From Flavobacterium luteum (GTDB taxonomy: Bacteria > Bacteroidota > Bacteroidia > Flavobacteriales > Flavobacteriaceae), in NCBI RefSeq assembly GCF_008806775.1, contig NZ_WAEM01000010.1, positions 1 to 64,000 of the forward strand: a stretch of 64,000 nucleotides of DNA, given 5' to 3'. Every line of letters starts with the position of its first letter. The first letter of the stretch is position 1. Both the position numbers and the translations under genes were made by a program. The notes beneath the pieces were generated by a model. The model made no database searches. It saw nothing but the letters and a program-made list of their open reading frames with translations, and was not told where the DNA came from. Positions 9,646-18,215 of the stretch are shown here, piece after piece.

Positions 9646-10971
9646 GTGCAAGTAAGAAAAATATATAGCAATAGGGTTTGGATAGAAAAAAAACTGCAAC
9701 CAGCTACTGTAAGTTTTATAAACAGTAGTATTACCGCTATTGATTTTAAAAAATTAAATGATACTGAAGATTTTGGTAATGCTGTAATTATGCCCGGAGT
9801 TATCGATGTTCATGTGCATATTAACGAGCCAGGACGAACAGAATGGGAAGGTTTTGAAACTGCCACTCAAGCAGCAGCAGCTGGAGGAACCACCACAATA
9901 ATTGATATGCCTTTGAATGCAAGTCCTGTAACTACAACTTTACAAGCGTTTCAACAAAAATTGGATGCTTCAGTAGGAAAAATGAATGTTAATGTTGGTT
10001 TTTATGCTGGACTAATCCCAGGAAATATTCCACATTTAGAATCGCTATTGCAATCAGGAATATTAGGAATTAAATGTTTTTTAACACATTCTGGAATTGA
10101 TGAATTTCCAAATGTTACCGAAAATGATTTAGATGAAGCGATGCCAATAATTGCTAAATACAATATCCCATTATTAGCACACTGCGAATTATATGATAAA
10201 GAAGTTGATTCTGACTTTGAAAATCATCCAACTAGCTACCAACACTATTTAGCCGGCAGACCAAAAAAATGGGAAAATGAAGCCATAGATTTAATGATTA
10301 GAATGTCTCGCAAACACAATTGCCCAGTTCATATTGTTCATGTAGCATCTGCAGAAGCATTATCTAATATTGAAGCGGCCAAAAAAGAAGGTTTGCCTAT
10401 TACTGCTGAAACCTGTACACAATATATTTACTTTAATGCTGAAGAGATTCCAAACGGAAATACAATATACAAATGTGCACCACCTATAAGAGAAAAAGCA
10501 AATAATGAGCAATTGAAAGAAGCTTTTGTTACTGGTGTTTTAGATTTTATAACCACCGATCATTCACCAGCACCACCATCAATTAAAGAAATCGAAACTG
10601 GCAATTTAAAAAAAGCCTGGGGAGGCATAGCAGGAATTCAGTTTTTGTTGAGTGGTTCATGGACAGCAATGAAAGATACAATGACATTGGAACAATTTAT
10701 TCCGCTTGTTACTTCAAAACCGGCACGTTTTATAAAAGCAAATTTAAAAGGAACAATTGCTGCTGGAAAAGATGCTGATTTTGTGATTTGGAATCCTGAA
10801 GAATCTTCAGTTATAAATGAATCAGATATCTTATTTAAACATAAAATAAGTCCTTACATTTCACAATCATTAAGTGGTCGTGTTTTAGAAACGATAGTAA
10901 ACGGGGGAACTGTTTATAAAAATAAATCAATTACGAATAAAAATAAAGGAATATGGCTTTTGCAAAAGTAA
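9646..10971 (+). CDS. allB: Allantoinase
   Basis: The 441-aa amidohydrolase has the metal-binding HVHINEPGRTEWEGFETAT motif, the carboxylated-lysine segment (GIKCFLTHSG), two further histidines (LLAHCELY and VHIVHVASAEA), and the metal Asp in TTDHSPAPP. This pattern, including the C-terminal FVIWNPEES region, fits allantoinase better than dihydroorotase or hydantoinase, and the gene context agrees. It hydrolyses allantoin to allantoate. The start is a GTG at 9646. Its 3' end overlaps alc by 19 nt, implying coupled translation. Confidence 0.9.
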   Translation: MQVRKIYSNRVWIEKKLQPATVSFINSSITAIDFKKLNDTEDFGNAVIMPGVIDVHVHINEPGRTEWEGFETATQAAAAGGTTTIIDMPLNASPVTTTLQAFQQKLDASVGKMNVNVGFYAGLIPGNIPHLESLLQSGILGIKCFLTHSGIDEFPNVTENDLDEAMPIIAKYNIPLLAHCELYDKEVDSDFENHPTSYQHYLAGRPKKWENEAIDLMIRMSRKHNCPVHIVHVASAEALSNIEAAKKEGLPITAETCTQYIYFNAEEIPNGNTIYKCAPPIREKANNEQLKEAFVTGVLDFITTDHSPAPPSIKEIETGNLKKAWGGIAGIQFLLSGSWTAMKDTMTLEQFIPLVTSKPARFIKANLKGTIAAGKDADFVIWNPEESSVINESDILFKHKISPYISQSLSGRVLETIVNGGTVYKNKSITNKNKGIWLLQK

Positions 10972-11972
10972 CAGAAATAATTAAAGAATCACCAGCATTT
11001 ACTCAACTTACCGACTTATCTGCCGAGCGATTAGGCGGTAAAGTGTTGTTTGCTACTGATGATTTTTTTGCTGAAAAAGAAAACTTAATTGCACCAACTC
11101 GCGGTGTTTTTATTACAGATAAATATACCGATAGAGGAAAATGGATGGATGGTTGGGAAAGCCGACGTAAAAGAACTCCTGGACACGATTGGGCAATTAT
11201 TCAGTTGGCAACCTCTGGAAAAATTACAGGTTTTGATATTGATACTAATTTCTTTTTAGGCAATCATCCACCACACGCATCTATTGAAGCTATAAACATT
11301 ACTAATGCTGACGGGATTACCAATTGGGAAAATTTAGAATGGAAGGAAATTTTACCAAAATCACATTTAGATGCAGGTTCTCAGAATTTCTTCGAATGTA
11401 ATAGTACTGAAATTTATACGCATTTACGTTTACATATATACCCAGATGGCGGTGTGGCTCGTTTAAGAGTATATGGAGAAGTATTTAAAAACTGGGATGC
11501 CGTTGCTGCCAATCAGGAGATTGATTTAGCTGCTGCAATAAATGGTGGGCAAGCCATTGCATGTAATGATATGTTCTTTAGCGACATGAGTAATTTAATC
11601 ATGCCAAATCGCGGAGCAAATATGGGTGATGGTTGGGAAACCAAAAGAAACCGAACTCCAAACAATAGAGATTGGGTTATTGTAAAACTGGCACATAAAG
11701 GAACTGTAGATAAAATTGTTGTAGATACTTGTCATTTCAAAGGGAATTACCCTGACAGTTGTTCTATTGAAGCTTGTGTTTCAGAAACTGATGATGTTGA
11801 AAATACTGCAAAATGGGAAATACTATTGCCACAACAAAAACTAAGTGCTGATACTATTCACGAGTTTGTATCTCAAATCAATCCATCAAAAGCCATTACA
11901 CACATACGATTAAACATTTTTCCCGATGGCGGAATTAGCCGATTACGAATCTTTGGTAAAATAAGTAAATAG
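10953..11972 (+). CDS. alc: Allantoicase
   Basis: The 339-aa protein consists of two homologous allantoicase domains. The first has NLIAPTRGVFITDKY..MDGWESRRKRTPGHDW. The second has NLIMPNRGANMGDGWETKRNRTP..DW. Each is followed by an LR.....PDGGV/I..LR.YG ending. It hydrolyses allantoate to ureidoglycolate and urea. The gene begins inside allB, and its stop TAG shares one base with the GTG of puuD, so allB-alc-puuD is tightly packed. No urease or ureidoglycolate lyase gene follows. Confidence 0.93.
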   Translation: MAFAKVTEIIKESPAFTQLTDLSAERLGGKVLFATDDFFAEKENLIAPTRGVFITDKYTDRGKWMDGWESRRKRTPGHDWAIIQLATSGKITGFDIDTNFFLGNHPPHASIEAINITNADGITNWENLEWKEILPKSHLDAGSQNFFECNSTEIYTHLRLHIYPDGGVARLRVYGEVFKNWDAVAANQEIDLAAAINGGQAIACNDMFFSDMSNLIMPNRGANMGDGWETKRNRTPNNRDWVIVKLAHKGTVDKIVVDTCHFKGNYPDSCSIEACVSETDDVENTAKWEILLPQQKLSADTIHEFVSQINPSKAITHIRLNIFPDGGISRLRIFGKISK

Positions 11973-13390
11973 TGATTATAAGTACATTTATACTAGTTGT
12001 TTTATATGTAGTTTATTTTGGTGTATTAATTACGCTGGGATATGTTTCCTATAAAATGCCTAAATTTAAAATTGGTAAGTCTGAAGAAAATTCAGAGGAG
12101 ACTTCAGAAATAAAAGTAACGAGTCAAAACTATATCTATACGGGTATTCTTTTAGCTGTAATTGGAATTCTTGTAAACACCTATATAGTAGTACAAGGCA
12201 CACCTCTAGAAAGCCACATGATGGAATGGCTCAACATTGTCATTCGATTAATGCATATTACTTTTGGTATCGCTTGGATTGGAGCCTCTTTTTATTTTGT
12301 ATTTCTTGAAAATGCATTAAATAGAACCGAAGATGTAAGAGAAGAATTGGCTGGAAATCTTTGGGCAGTTCATGGTGGTGGATTTTATTATTTAGAAAAA
12401 TACAAAATAGCTCCTAAAACTATTCCAAAACATTTGCATTGGTTTAAGTACGAAGCTTATTTTACATGGCTTTCTGGTTTTTGTTTGTTGTTTGTTGTTT
12501 ATTATTTTAATGCATCTGCTTTAGTTATTGATAAAAATGTATTAGATATTTCTGCGACTCAAGCCATTTCAATTGGTATTGGATCATTCGTAGTATCGTG
12601 GATAATTTATGATTTCATGTGCAAATCCAGATTAATAAAAAATCAATTGGTTTTTTCAGTAATAGGGTTTTTAATTTTAATAGGTTTTGCTTGGTTTTAT
12701 TGTCAAGTTTTTAGTTCGAGAGCAGCCTATATTCATTTTGGTGCTATGATTGGCAGTTTAATGGTTGCTAATGTTTTCTTTGTCATTATTCCAGCGCAAA
12801 AAGCTATGGTACATGCAGCAAAAATGGGATTGCCTTTAGATCCTACTCTTGGTAAAAACGCATTAGCCCGTTCCTTACACAATAATTATTTTACTTTACC
12901 TGTATTGTTTGTTATGGTAAGTAATCACTTTCCATCTACATTTGGATATGAATATCCTTGGCTCATCTTGGTAATTATTTCATTAGGAGCAGCAGGAGTA
13001 AAGCACTATTTAAATCTCAAAGAGAAAAAGCAACTCAATGTTTGGATATTGCCAGTATCCATTTTGATTCTTTTAGCAGCTACTTTTATTTCAGCTCCAA
13101 GTACTAATCCTTATGAATGCAAAAAAGAAGTAAGCATTGTTGAAGTGCAAGAGATTATCCAAAAGCGATGTGTGCAATGCCATTCTTCTTCACCAACAGA
13201 TGAAGTCTATAAAGTTGCTCCAAATGGAGTAATGTATGACACTCCAGAAGATATAGTGAAAAAGAAAGATTTAATTATGCAACGTGTGGTTATTACCAAA
13301 ACGATGCCTCAGAACAATAAAACAAATATTACTGATGAAGAAAGAAATATTCTTCGTTGCTGGATTGAACAAGGCGCAAGCCTCAAATAA
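11972..13390 (+). CDS. puuD: Urate hydroxylase PuuD: membrane urate oxidase with cytochrome c domain
   Basis: The 472-aa protein has about eight hydrophobic segments over residues 1-380, including the conserved region IVIRLMHITFGIAWIGASFY and the ENLWAVHGGGFY-type block. A soluble C-terminal cytochrome c domain follows, with a haem site CVQCH at residues 400-404 and a probable axial Met in TKTMPQN near 445. This is the architecture of PuuD, which oxidises urate to 5-hydroxyisourate and sends electrons to the respiratory chain instead of making peroxide as uricase does. It starts with GTG overlapping the alc stop. The next gene completes the 5-hydroxyisourate steps. Confidence 0.92.
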   Translation: MIISTFILVVLYVVYFGVLITLGYVSYKMPKFKIGKSEENSEETSEIKVTSQNYIYTGILLAVIGILVNTYIVVQGTPLESHMMEWLNIVIRLMHITFGIAWIGASFYFVFLENALNRTEDVREELAGNLWAVHGGGFYYLEKYKIAPKTIPKHLHWFKYEAYFTWLSGFCLLFVVYYFNASALVIDKNVLDISATQAISIGIGSFVVSWIIYDFMCKSRLIKNQLVFSVIGFLILIGFAWFYCQVFSSRAAYIHFGAMIGSLMVANVFFVIIPAQKAMVHAAKMGLPLDPTLGKNALARSLHNNYFTLPVLFVMVSNHFPSTFGYEYPWLILVIISLGAAGVKHYLNLKEKKQLNVWILPVSILILLAATFISAPSTNPYECKKEVSIVEVQEIIQKRCVQCHSSSPTDEVYKVAPNGVMYDTPEDIVKKKDLIMQRVVITKTMPQNNKTNITDEERNILRCWIEQGASLK

Positions 13391-13396
13391 ATAGTT

Positions 13397-14245
13397 ATGA
13401 CATTATCACAATTTAATACTTTAGAGACTTCAATTGCAGCCAAACATTTGATGGATTGTTGTGGTTCGACCAAATGGGTTTCAAGCATGATGACTCATTT
13501 TCCTTTTACTTCAGAAAAAGTCTTAGTAGATCTATCAGCAAAAATTTGGTATGACGAATGCGGAGAAACAGATTGGAGAGAATCATTTACACACCATCCA
13601 AAAATTGGTGATGTAAAAAGTTTAACCGAAAAATTTGCAGGTAAAGAACAAGCTGGAGTTGCAGTTGCAACGACTGAAACTATCGAAGCTTTGGCGAAAG
13701 CCAATACCGATTATGAAAATAAATTTGGTTTTATTTTCATTATTTGTGCTACCGGAAAATCGGCAAACGAAATGTTGCAAATTCTTTTAGATAGGCTAAA
13801 AAATACTGCTCAAGAAGAGTTACACATTGCCATGGGCGAACAACAAAAGATTTCCATTATTCGATTCAAAAAATTATTAACCGATGGTAATTTCAGTTTC
13901 TTGAAAGTAAGCCAAATTACCACTCACGTTTTAGATACAGCTGTTGGTTTACCAGGGAAAAACATTTCAATAAGGCTACAGTCAAAAATAAATAATAGTT
14001 GGCAAACCATTTCGCAAGGAATTACAAATGCCGATGGTAGAATTCCAGATTTATTACCGCAAGAAAGAACTTTAAAACCAGATACTTATAAAATGGTTTT
14101 TGATACGGGTTCGTATTATGCCAATCAAAATCTAAAAACCTTTTATCCAGAAGTTGAGATACAATTCAGCACTTTTGATGAAACCCATTACCATGTTCCC
14201 TTGTTAATAAATCCTTTTGGTTTCAATACCTATCGAGGAAGTTAA
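13397..14245 (+). CDS. OHCU decarboxylase / 5-hydroxyisourate hydrolase fusion
   Basis: The 282-aa protein joins two enzymes that act in sequence. Residues 1 to about 165 form the OHCU decarboxylase (UraD) domain with HPKIGD at 67-72 and the FGFIFIICATGKS segment. Residues 172-282 form the transthyretin-like 5-hydroxyisourate hydrolase (HiuH) with THVLDTAVGLPG at its start and the diagnostic C-terminal YRGS. In pathway order the C-terminal domain acts first (5-hydroxyisourate to OHCU) and the N-terminal second (OHCU to S-allantoin). Such fusions are known in other lineages. It starts 6 nt after puuD, which supplies its substrate. Confidence 0.93.
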   Translation: MTLSQFNTLETSIAAKHLMDCCGSTKWVSSMMTHFPFTSEKVLVDLSAKIWYDECGETDWRESFTHHPKIGDVKSLTEKFAGKEQAGVAVATTETIEALAKANTDYENKFGFIFIICATGKSANEMLQILLDRLKNTAQEELHIAMGEQQKISIIRFKKLLTDGNFSFLKVSQITTHVLDTAVGLPGKNISIRLQSKINNSWQTISQGITNADGRIPDLLPQERTLKPDTYKMVFDTGSYYANQNLKTFYPEVEIQFSTFDETHYHVPLLINPFGFNTYRGS

Positions 14246-14323
14246 AGAAAGATTATAGACAGATAAATAAGAGATAATAGACAAAATAAATTCGTAATTG
14301 ATAATTAATAATTTGTAATTAAT

Positions 14324-15658
14324 ATGACAATTCCTTTAACCAAAAAAGAACAATTGTTCCAAAGTTTAAGTCAAGCCAATACCACTTTTAACGAAATATA
14401 TCCAGGAGATAGAAGCGAACGCCAACCTGTACATACATTGTATGGCGGTGCTAACCTTTTTAAATCAGATGCGCCAATTCTTTTAGGAAATAGAGCATTA
14501 GAAATATTAGAAGCCTATGCGCCTAATCATGAAGTATTTGGTAAAGCTTTCGGATTAACTGGTGGTAATGATTTCAGCAAACGCATATATGACAAAGTGG
14601 TAGCTAAACTAAAATCGGAAGCCATTGAAGATTTCCGAATTGATTTTGAAGACGGCTATGGGAACAGAAGCAATGAAGAAGAAGATGCAACAGCAGTTTC
14701 TACAGCGATTGAAGTTGCTAAAGGAATGAAAGAAGAAACACTTTCTCCATTTATAGGAATTAGGATTAAACCGTTTACCGAAGAGATGAAAGAAAGAGGT
14801 TTACGAACTTTAGATATTTTTATCAGCACTTTGGTGACAGCAACGGGTGGAAAGTTACCTGATAATTTTGTGGTCATGTTACCTAAAGTGACTATTCCTG
14901 AACAACCAGAAACGTTAGCTAATTTTTTTACAATTTTAGAAGATGAATTAGGCTTAGTAAAAGGAGTGCTAAAAATGGAAATGATGGTAGAAACTACTCA
15001 AGCCATTATGGACATAAACGGAACCAATCCATTATATCGTTTTATAAAAGCGGCTCAAGGGCGTTGCATTGCTATGCATTTTGGGACTTATGATTATACG
15101 GCAAGTTGCAGTATTACGGCTAAATATCAAGAAATGGATCATCCTGTTTGCGATTTCGCTCATCATGTTACAAAAGTTGCGTTAGCACATACTGGAATTT
15201 GGTTAAGTGATGGAGCAACGAATACCATGCCAATCGGACCGCATCGTGGCGACTTAACTCCTGCACAAGAAGAAGAAAACCGTCAAGTGGTGCATAGAGC
15301 TTGGAAAAAAGGATACGATCACATTCGTCATTCATTATGGAACGGCTATTATCAAGGTTGGGATTTGAATCCTGCGCAGTTTCCTATGCGTTATGCTGCT
15401 GTTTATGCGTTCTTTTTAGAAAGTTATGATGATGCAGTAGATCGTTTAAAAACTTTCGTAGAAAAAGCAGCTCGTGCGACCCTAATTGGAGATGTTTTTG
15501 ACGATGCCGCTACCGGACAAGGATTATTGAATTATTTTCTGAGAGCTTTAAATAGTGGAGCAATTACTGAGGAAGAAGTCTTGGCTACTGGCTTGACTTT
15601 AGAAGAAATTAGAGGACGTTCGTTTAAGAAAATATTAGAAAATAGAATAGCGAAATAA
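14324..15658 (+). CDS. DUF6986 family protein: CitE/HpcH-like TIM-barrel enzyme of unknown reaction
   Basis: The 444-aa protein resembles the HpcH/HpaI aldolase and citrate-lyase beta superfamily. Visible landmarks are PGDRSERQPVHTLYGGA near the N-terminus, RIDFEDGYG at 105-113, GIRIKPF near 145-151, LPKVTIPEQ near 186-194, probable metal ligands Glu223 (MMVETTQAI) and Asp257 (HFGTYDYTAS), and GWDLNPAQFPMRYAAVYAF near the C-terminus. I recognise this as the DUF6986 family, which I recall also occurring near purine-degradation genes in actinobacteria. It ends the cluster where glyoxylate would be produced. An aldol- or malate-synthase-like reaction on glyoxylate is inference only. Confidence 0.8.
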   Translation: MTIPLTKKEQLFQSLSQANTTFNEIYPGDRSERQPVHTLYGGANLFKSDAPILLGNRALEILEAYAPNHEVFGKAFGLTGGNDFSKRIYDKVVAKLKSEAIEDFRIDFEDGYGNRSNEEEDATAVSTAIEVAKGMKEETLSPFIGIRIKPFTEEMKERGLRTLDIFISTLVTATGGKLPDNFVVMLPKVTIPEQPETLANFFTILEDELGLVKGVLKMEMMVETTQAIMDINGTNPLYRFIKAAQGRCIAMHFGTYDYTASCSITAKYQEMDHPVCDFAHHVTKVALAHTGIWLSDGATNTMPIGPHRGDLTPAQEEENRQVVHRAWKKGYDHIRHSLWNGYYQGWDLNPAQFPMRYAAVYAFFLESYDDAVDRLKTFVEKAARATLIGDVFDDAATGQGLLNYFLRALNSGAITEEEVLATGLTLEEIRGRSFKKILENRIAK

Positions 15659-15687
15659 ATTAAAGTTTATTCTTTTCTTAATGTCAT

Positions 15688-15720
15688 AAAAAAACGCTGC
15701 AGAATTTGTAGCGTTTTTTT
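15688..15720. terminator. Bidirectional rho-independent terminator
   Basis: A-run, a hairpin with stem ACGCT/AGCGT, and a T-run (AAAAAAACGCT...AGCGTTTTTTT) lie between the convergent DUF6986 gene and the superoxide dismutase gene. It can end transcripts from both sides. Confidence 0.88.
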
Positions 15721-15725
15721 ATAAA

Positions 15726-16490
15726 TCATTTTATAGCTTCCTCATATCGTTCACCAATTTTTTTCCAATTAATGACATTAAAAAAAGCATCGATGTATTT
15801 TTTTCGTTTGTATTGATATCCCAAATAATAGGCATGTTCCCAAACATCTAATGCTAAAATTGGTGTTCCCTTAATTTCGGCATTTGGCATTAATGGATTG
15901 TCTTGATTTTGTGAGCTAGTGATTTGTAATTTTCCTGTTTTATCGGTAATCAACCAGACCCATCCTGATCCAAATTGTTTTGTGGCGGTATCTTTAAATT
16001 GTGATTTAAAAACTTCAAAAGATCCGAAATCTCTTGTAATTGCTAATGCCAAAGTATCTTTAGGTTGTGATTCCGATTTAGGCGCCATGCTTTCCCAAAA
16101 AAGAGTATGGTTGTAATACCCACCAGCATTATTTCTTAGATCATCATTGCTAGTGTCTAATTTTTTTAGAATTTCCTCGATAGTTAAATTTTCTGATTCG
16201 CTTCCAGCAATAGCTTTATTCAGATTATTGGTATATGTGAGATAGTGTTTTGAATAATGCATTTCCATCGTTAAAGCATCGATATTTGGTGCTAATGCTT
16301 CATAGGAGTAAGGTAACTTAATCATTTCGAATGTGCCTTTATCTGCTTTGACATCATCAGGATTACCAACAGTTATTTTCTCTTCGGCTGATGGAAGTGG
16401 AACTTCAACAACTTCCGTTAATTTTTTATTGTTACAAGAAATCATCACAAGAGTACATACACTTATGAAAAAAAGTATTTTTTTATTCAT
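15726..16490 (-). CDS. Superoxide dismutase (Mn-type residues), predicted lipoprotein
   Basis: The 254-aa protein begins with a lipoprotein signal (MNKKILFFISVCTLVMISC, lipid-accepting Cys19). A linker of about 35 residues follows, then a full Fe/Mn superoxide dismutase. Metal ligands are His78 (MEMHYSKH), His128 (NHTLFW), Asp215 and His219 (DVWEHAY). The second-shell residues Gly in NNAGG and Gln196 in NQD match manganese rather than iron forms. It should dismutate superoxide outside the cytoplasm, anchored to a membrane. It is the last gene of an apparent LUD-cdsA-psd-acbp-sod run, 8 nt after the acyl-CoA-binding protein gene. Confidence 0.92.
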   Translation of the reverse strand: MNKKILFFISVCTLVMISCNNKKLTEVVEVPLPSAEEKITVGNPDDVKADKGTFEMIKLPYSYEALAPNIDALTMEMHYSKHYLTYTNNLNKAIAGSESENLTIEEILKKLDTSNDDLRNNAGGYYNHTLFWESMAPKSESQPKDTLALAITRDFGSFEVFKSQFKDTATKQFGSGWVWLITDKTGKLQITSSQNQDNPLMPNAEIKGTPILALDVWEHAYYLGYQYKRKKYIDAFFNVINWKKIGERYEEAIK

Positions 16491-16498
16491 GTATAACT

Positions 16499-16768
16499 TT
16501 ATTTTTTTACTAATGAGTTAATTATTTCGATATAGGATTCCTTAGCTTCGTTAACACTAATATGACTAATTTGCATCCAAGCATTAGTTTTAAAAGCATC
16601 TCTAATATGAAAAGAGGAAGTTTGGTTTAATTCTAAAGTACCAAGTGTTGCTTGTTTGTAAAAAGCATAAAGTCGCAATTGAACATCCTGTGGTAAAGAC
16701 GCTTGAGTCATTTCGTCTGCTATGGCGACAGCCTCTTCAAATCTGGTATTTAAATCTTTTGAGGTCAT
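16499..16768 (-). CDS. Acyl-CoA-binding protein
   Basis: The 89-aa protein is the normal size for this four-helix family. It shows the hallmark LRLYAFYKQATLG segment and the ending KTNAWMQISHISVNEAKESYIEII, matching K-x-x-A-W-x-x-x-x-x-x-x-K/E-A-x-x-x-Y. It binds long-chain acyl-CoA esters in the cytoplasm. The gene sits in a phospholipid synthesis operon, its ATG directly touching the psd stop, so a role in handling acyl chains for membrane lipids is reasonable. Confidence 0.88.
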   Translation of the reverse strand: MTSKDLNTRFEEAVAIADEMTQASLPQDVQLRLYAFYKQATLGTLELNQTSSFHIRDAFKTNAWMQISHISVNEAKESYIEIINSLVKK

Positions 16769-17421
16769 TAGGATTTAATGGCAATGATGGTTTTTCCACC
16801 TATTGCTTTTTCATTTAATTTCACATTAATTTCTGTTCCCAAAGGTAAAAATAAATCTACTCTCGAGCCAAATTTTATAAAACCAGCATCCGTTCCTTGA
16901 ATGACTTGCATTCCTTCCTCGGCATAATTTACAATTCTTCTAGCCAATGCACCAGCAATTTGTCTGTATAAAATTTCACCAAATACTTTATTTTCTATAA
17001 CAACTGTGGTTCTTTCGTTTTCAGTACTTGCTTTTGGATGCCAAGCTACTAGATACTTACCCGGGTGATACTTACTGAATTTTACTCTTCCGCTAACGGC
17101 ATAACGAGTTACGTGAACATTTATAGGCGACATAAAAATAGAAACTTGTAAGCGTTTGTCTTTAAAATATTCGCTTTCAAAAACTTCTTCAATTACTACA
17201 ACTTTTCCGTCAACTGGAGCAATTATATGATTGTCGTTAATTGCAACGTCTCTTTTAGGATTTCTAAAAAACTGCAAAATCAGTATTAAAAATAATAATA
17301 CAAGAACTTCTACCGCTTTTTTTATCCAAAAGAGTTCAATGAAATGATCAGCTAATAACAATAGAGCAACAGTTAATGTCGTTGCAATTAATATGATTTT
17401 TCCGCCTTCTTTATGAAACAT
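16768..17421 (-). CDS. psd: Phosphatidylserine decarboxylase proenzyme (short type)
   Basis: I chose the ATG at 17421 (MFHKEGGKI, 217 aa). A longer reading from 17472 would lie mostly inside cdsA. Two hydrophobic helices occupy residues 9-51. The core motifs follow: IAPVDGKVV near 67-75, FMSPINVHV near 97-104, and the self-cleavage site FGSR with Gly185-Ser186, where the pyruvoyl group forms. It converts phosphatidylserine to phosphatidylethanolamine at the inner membrane. The start overlaps the cdsA stop by 11 nt, and CdsA makes the CDP-diacylglycerol precursor. Confidence 0.88.
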   Translation of the reverse strand: MFHKEGGKIILIATTLTVALLLLADHFIELFWIKKAVEVLVLLFLILILQFFRNPKRDVAINDNHIIAPVDGKVVVIEEVFESEYFKDKRLQVSIFMSPINVHVTRYAVSGRVKFSKYHPGKYLVAWHPKASTENERTTVVIENKVFGEILYRQIAGALARRIVNYAEEGMQVIQGTDAGFIKFGSRVDLFLPLGTEINVKLNEKAIGGKTIIAIKS

Positions 17422-18214
17422 AATATAAAATTTGATAAAATAAATAAATAAATGGTGCAACAAATATAACACTATCCAATCGATCTAAAACGCCTCCATG
17501 ACCGGGCATTATTTTGCCACTATCTTTTACGTTAGCCAAGCGTTTGAATTTAGATTCAATTAAGTCTCCAATAGTTCCGAAAATACCAACAATAAAGGCT
17601 ATTCCTATCCATATATTTGTTGCGCCTTCGATATAATATTTTGAAATTAGTAAGCTAGCCATTACCGCAAAAACAACTCCGCCAATAAAACCTTCTACAG
17701 TTTTTTTAGGGGAAATTCGCTCAAACAATTTGTTTCTTCCATAAGATTTTCCAACGATGTAAGCAAATGTATCGTTAGTCCAAATCAGTAAAAATATACT
17801 AATAATAATTTTTGGATTATAACCTTGAATACCAAAAGGTAATTTTGTTATCATTATAAAAGGAAATATAATATAACCTAAAAGAAAAACATATTTGGAT
17901 AAGATGTCCATTTCTGATTCTCTTTTACTAAATAAAAATAAAATTAATTTTATAGAAACAAATAATGTTGCCACAAGTAAAATTAAATCATAAGTTCTAT
18001 TCAATGGAACAATATAGAATAACCCAAATAATGATTCTGCTATAATTACGGGAAGTATATTTTTAATTTGAACCAATTCACAGAATTCAAAAACTGCAAA
18101 GAGTAGAAATAGTCCAAATAAAATAAAAAAGCTTATCGTTGAAAATCGAATAGAAACTATTAATAAAATTACATAGATTGCACCTGAAATAGATCTTTTA
18201 AGCGTTTCATTCAT
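17411..18214 (-). CDS. cdsA: Phosphatidate cytidylyltransferase
   Basis: The 267-aa protein has about eight membrane segments. It ends with the CDP-diglyceride synthetase signature (IGDLIESKFKRLANVKDSGKIMPGHGGVLDRLDS, key GHGGxLDRxDS). It makes CDP-diacylglycerol from CTP and phosphatidate. The gene lies 1 nt after the LUD gene and overlaps psd, so LUD, cdsA, psd, acbp and sod look like one transcript. Confidence 0.93.
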   Translation of the reverse strand: MNETLKRSISGAIYVILLIVSIRFSTISFFILFGLFLLFAVFEFCELVQIKNILPVIIAESLFGLFYIVPLNRTYDLILLVATLFVSIKLILFLFSKRESEMDILSKYVFLLGYIIFPFIMITKLPFGIQGYNPKIIISIFLLIWTNDTFAYIVGKSYGRNKLFERISPKKTVEGFIGGVVFAVMASLLISKYYIEGATNIWIGIAFIVGIFGTIGDLIESKFKRLANVKDSGKIMPGHGGVLDRLDSVIFVAPFIYLFYQILYYVS

Positions 18215-18215
18215 C

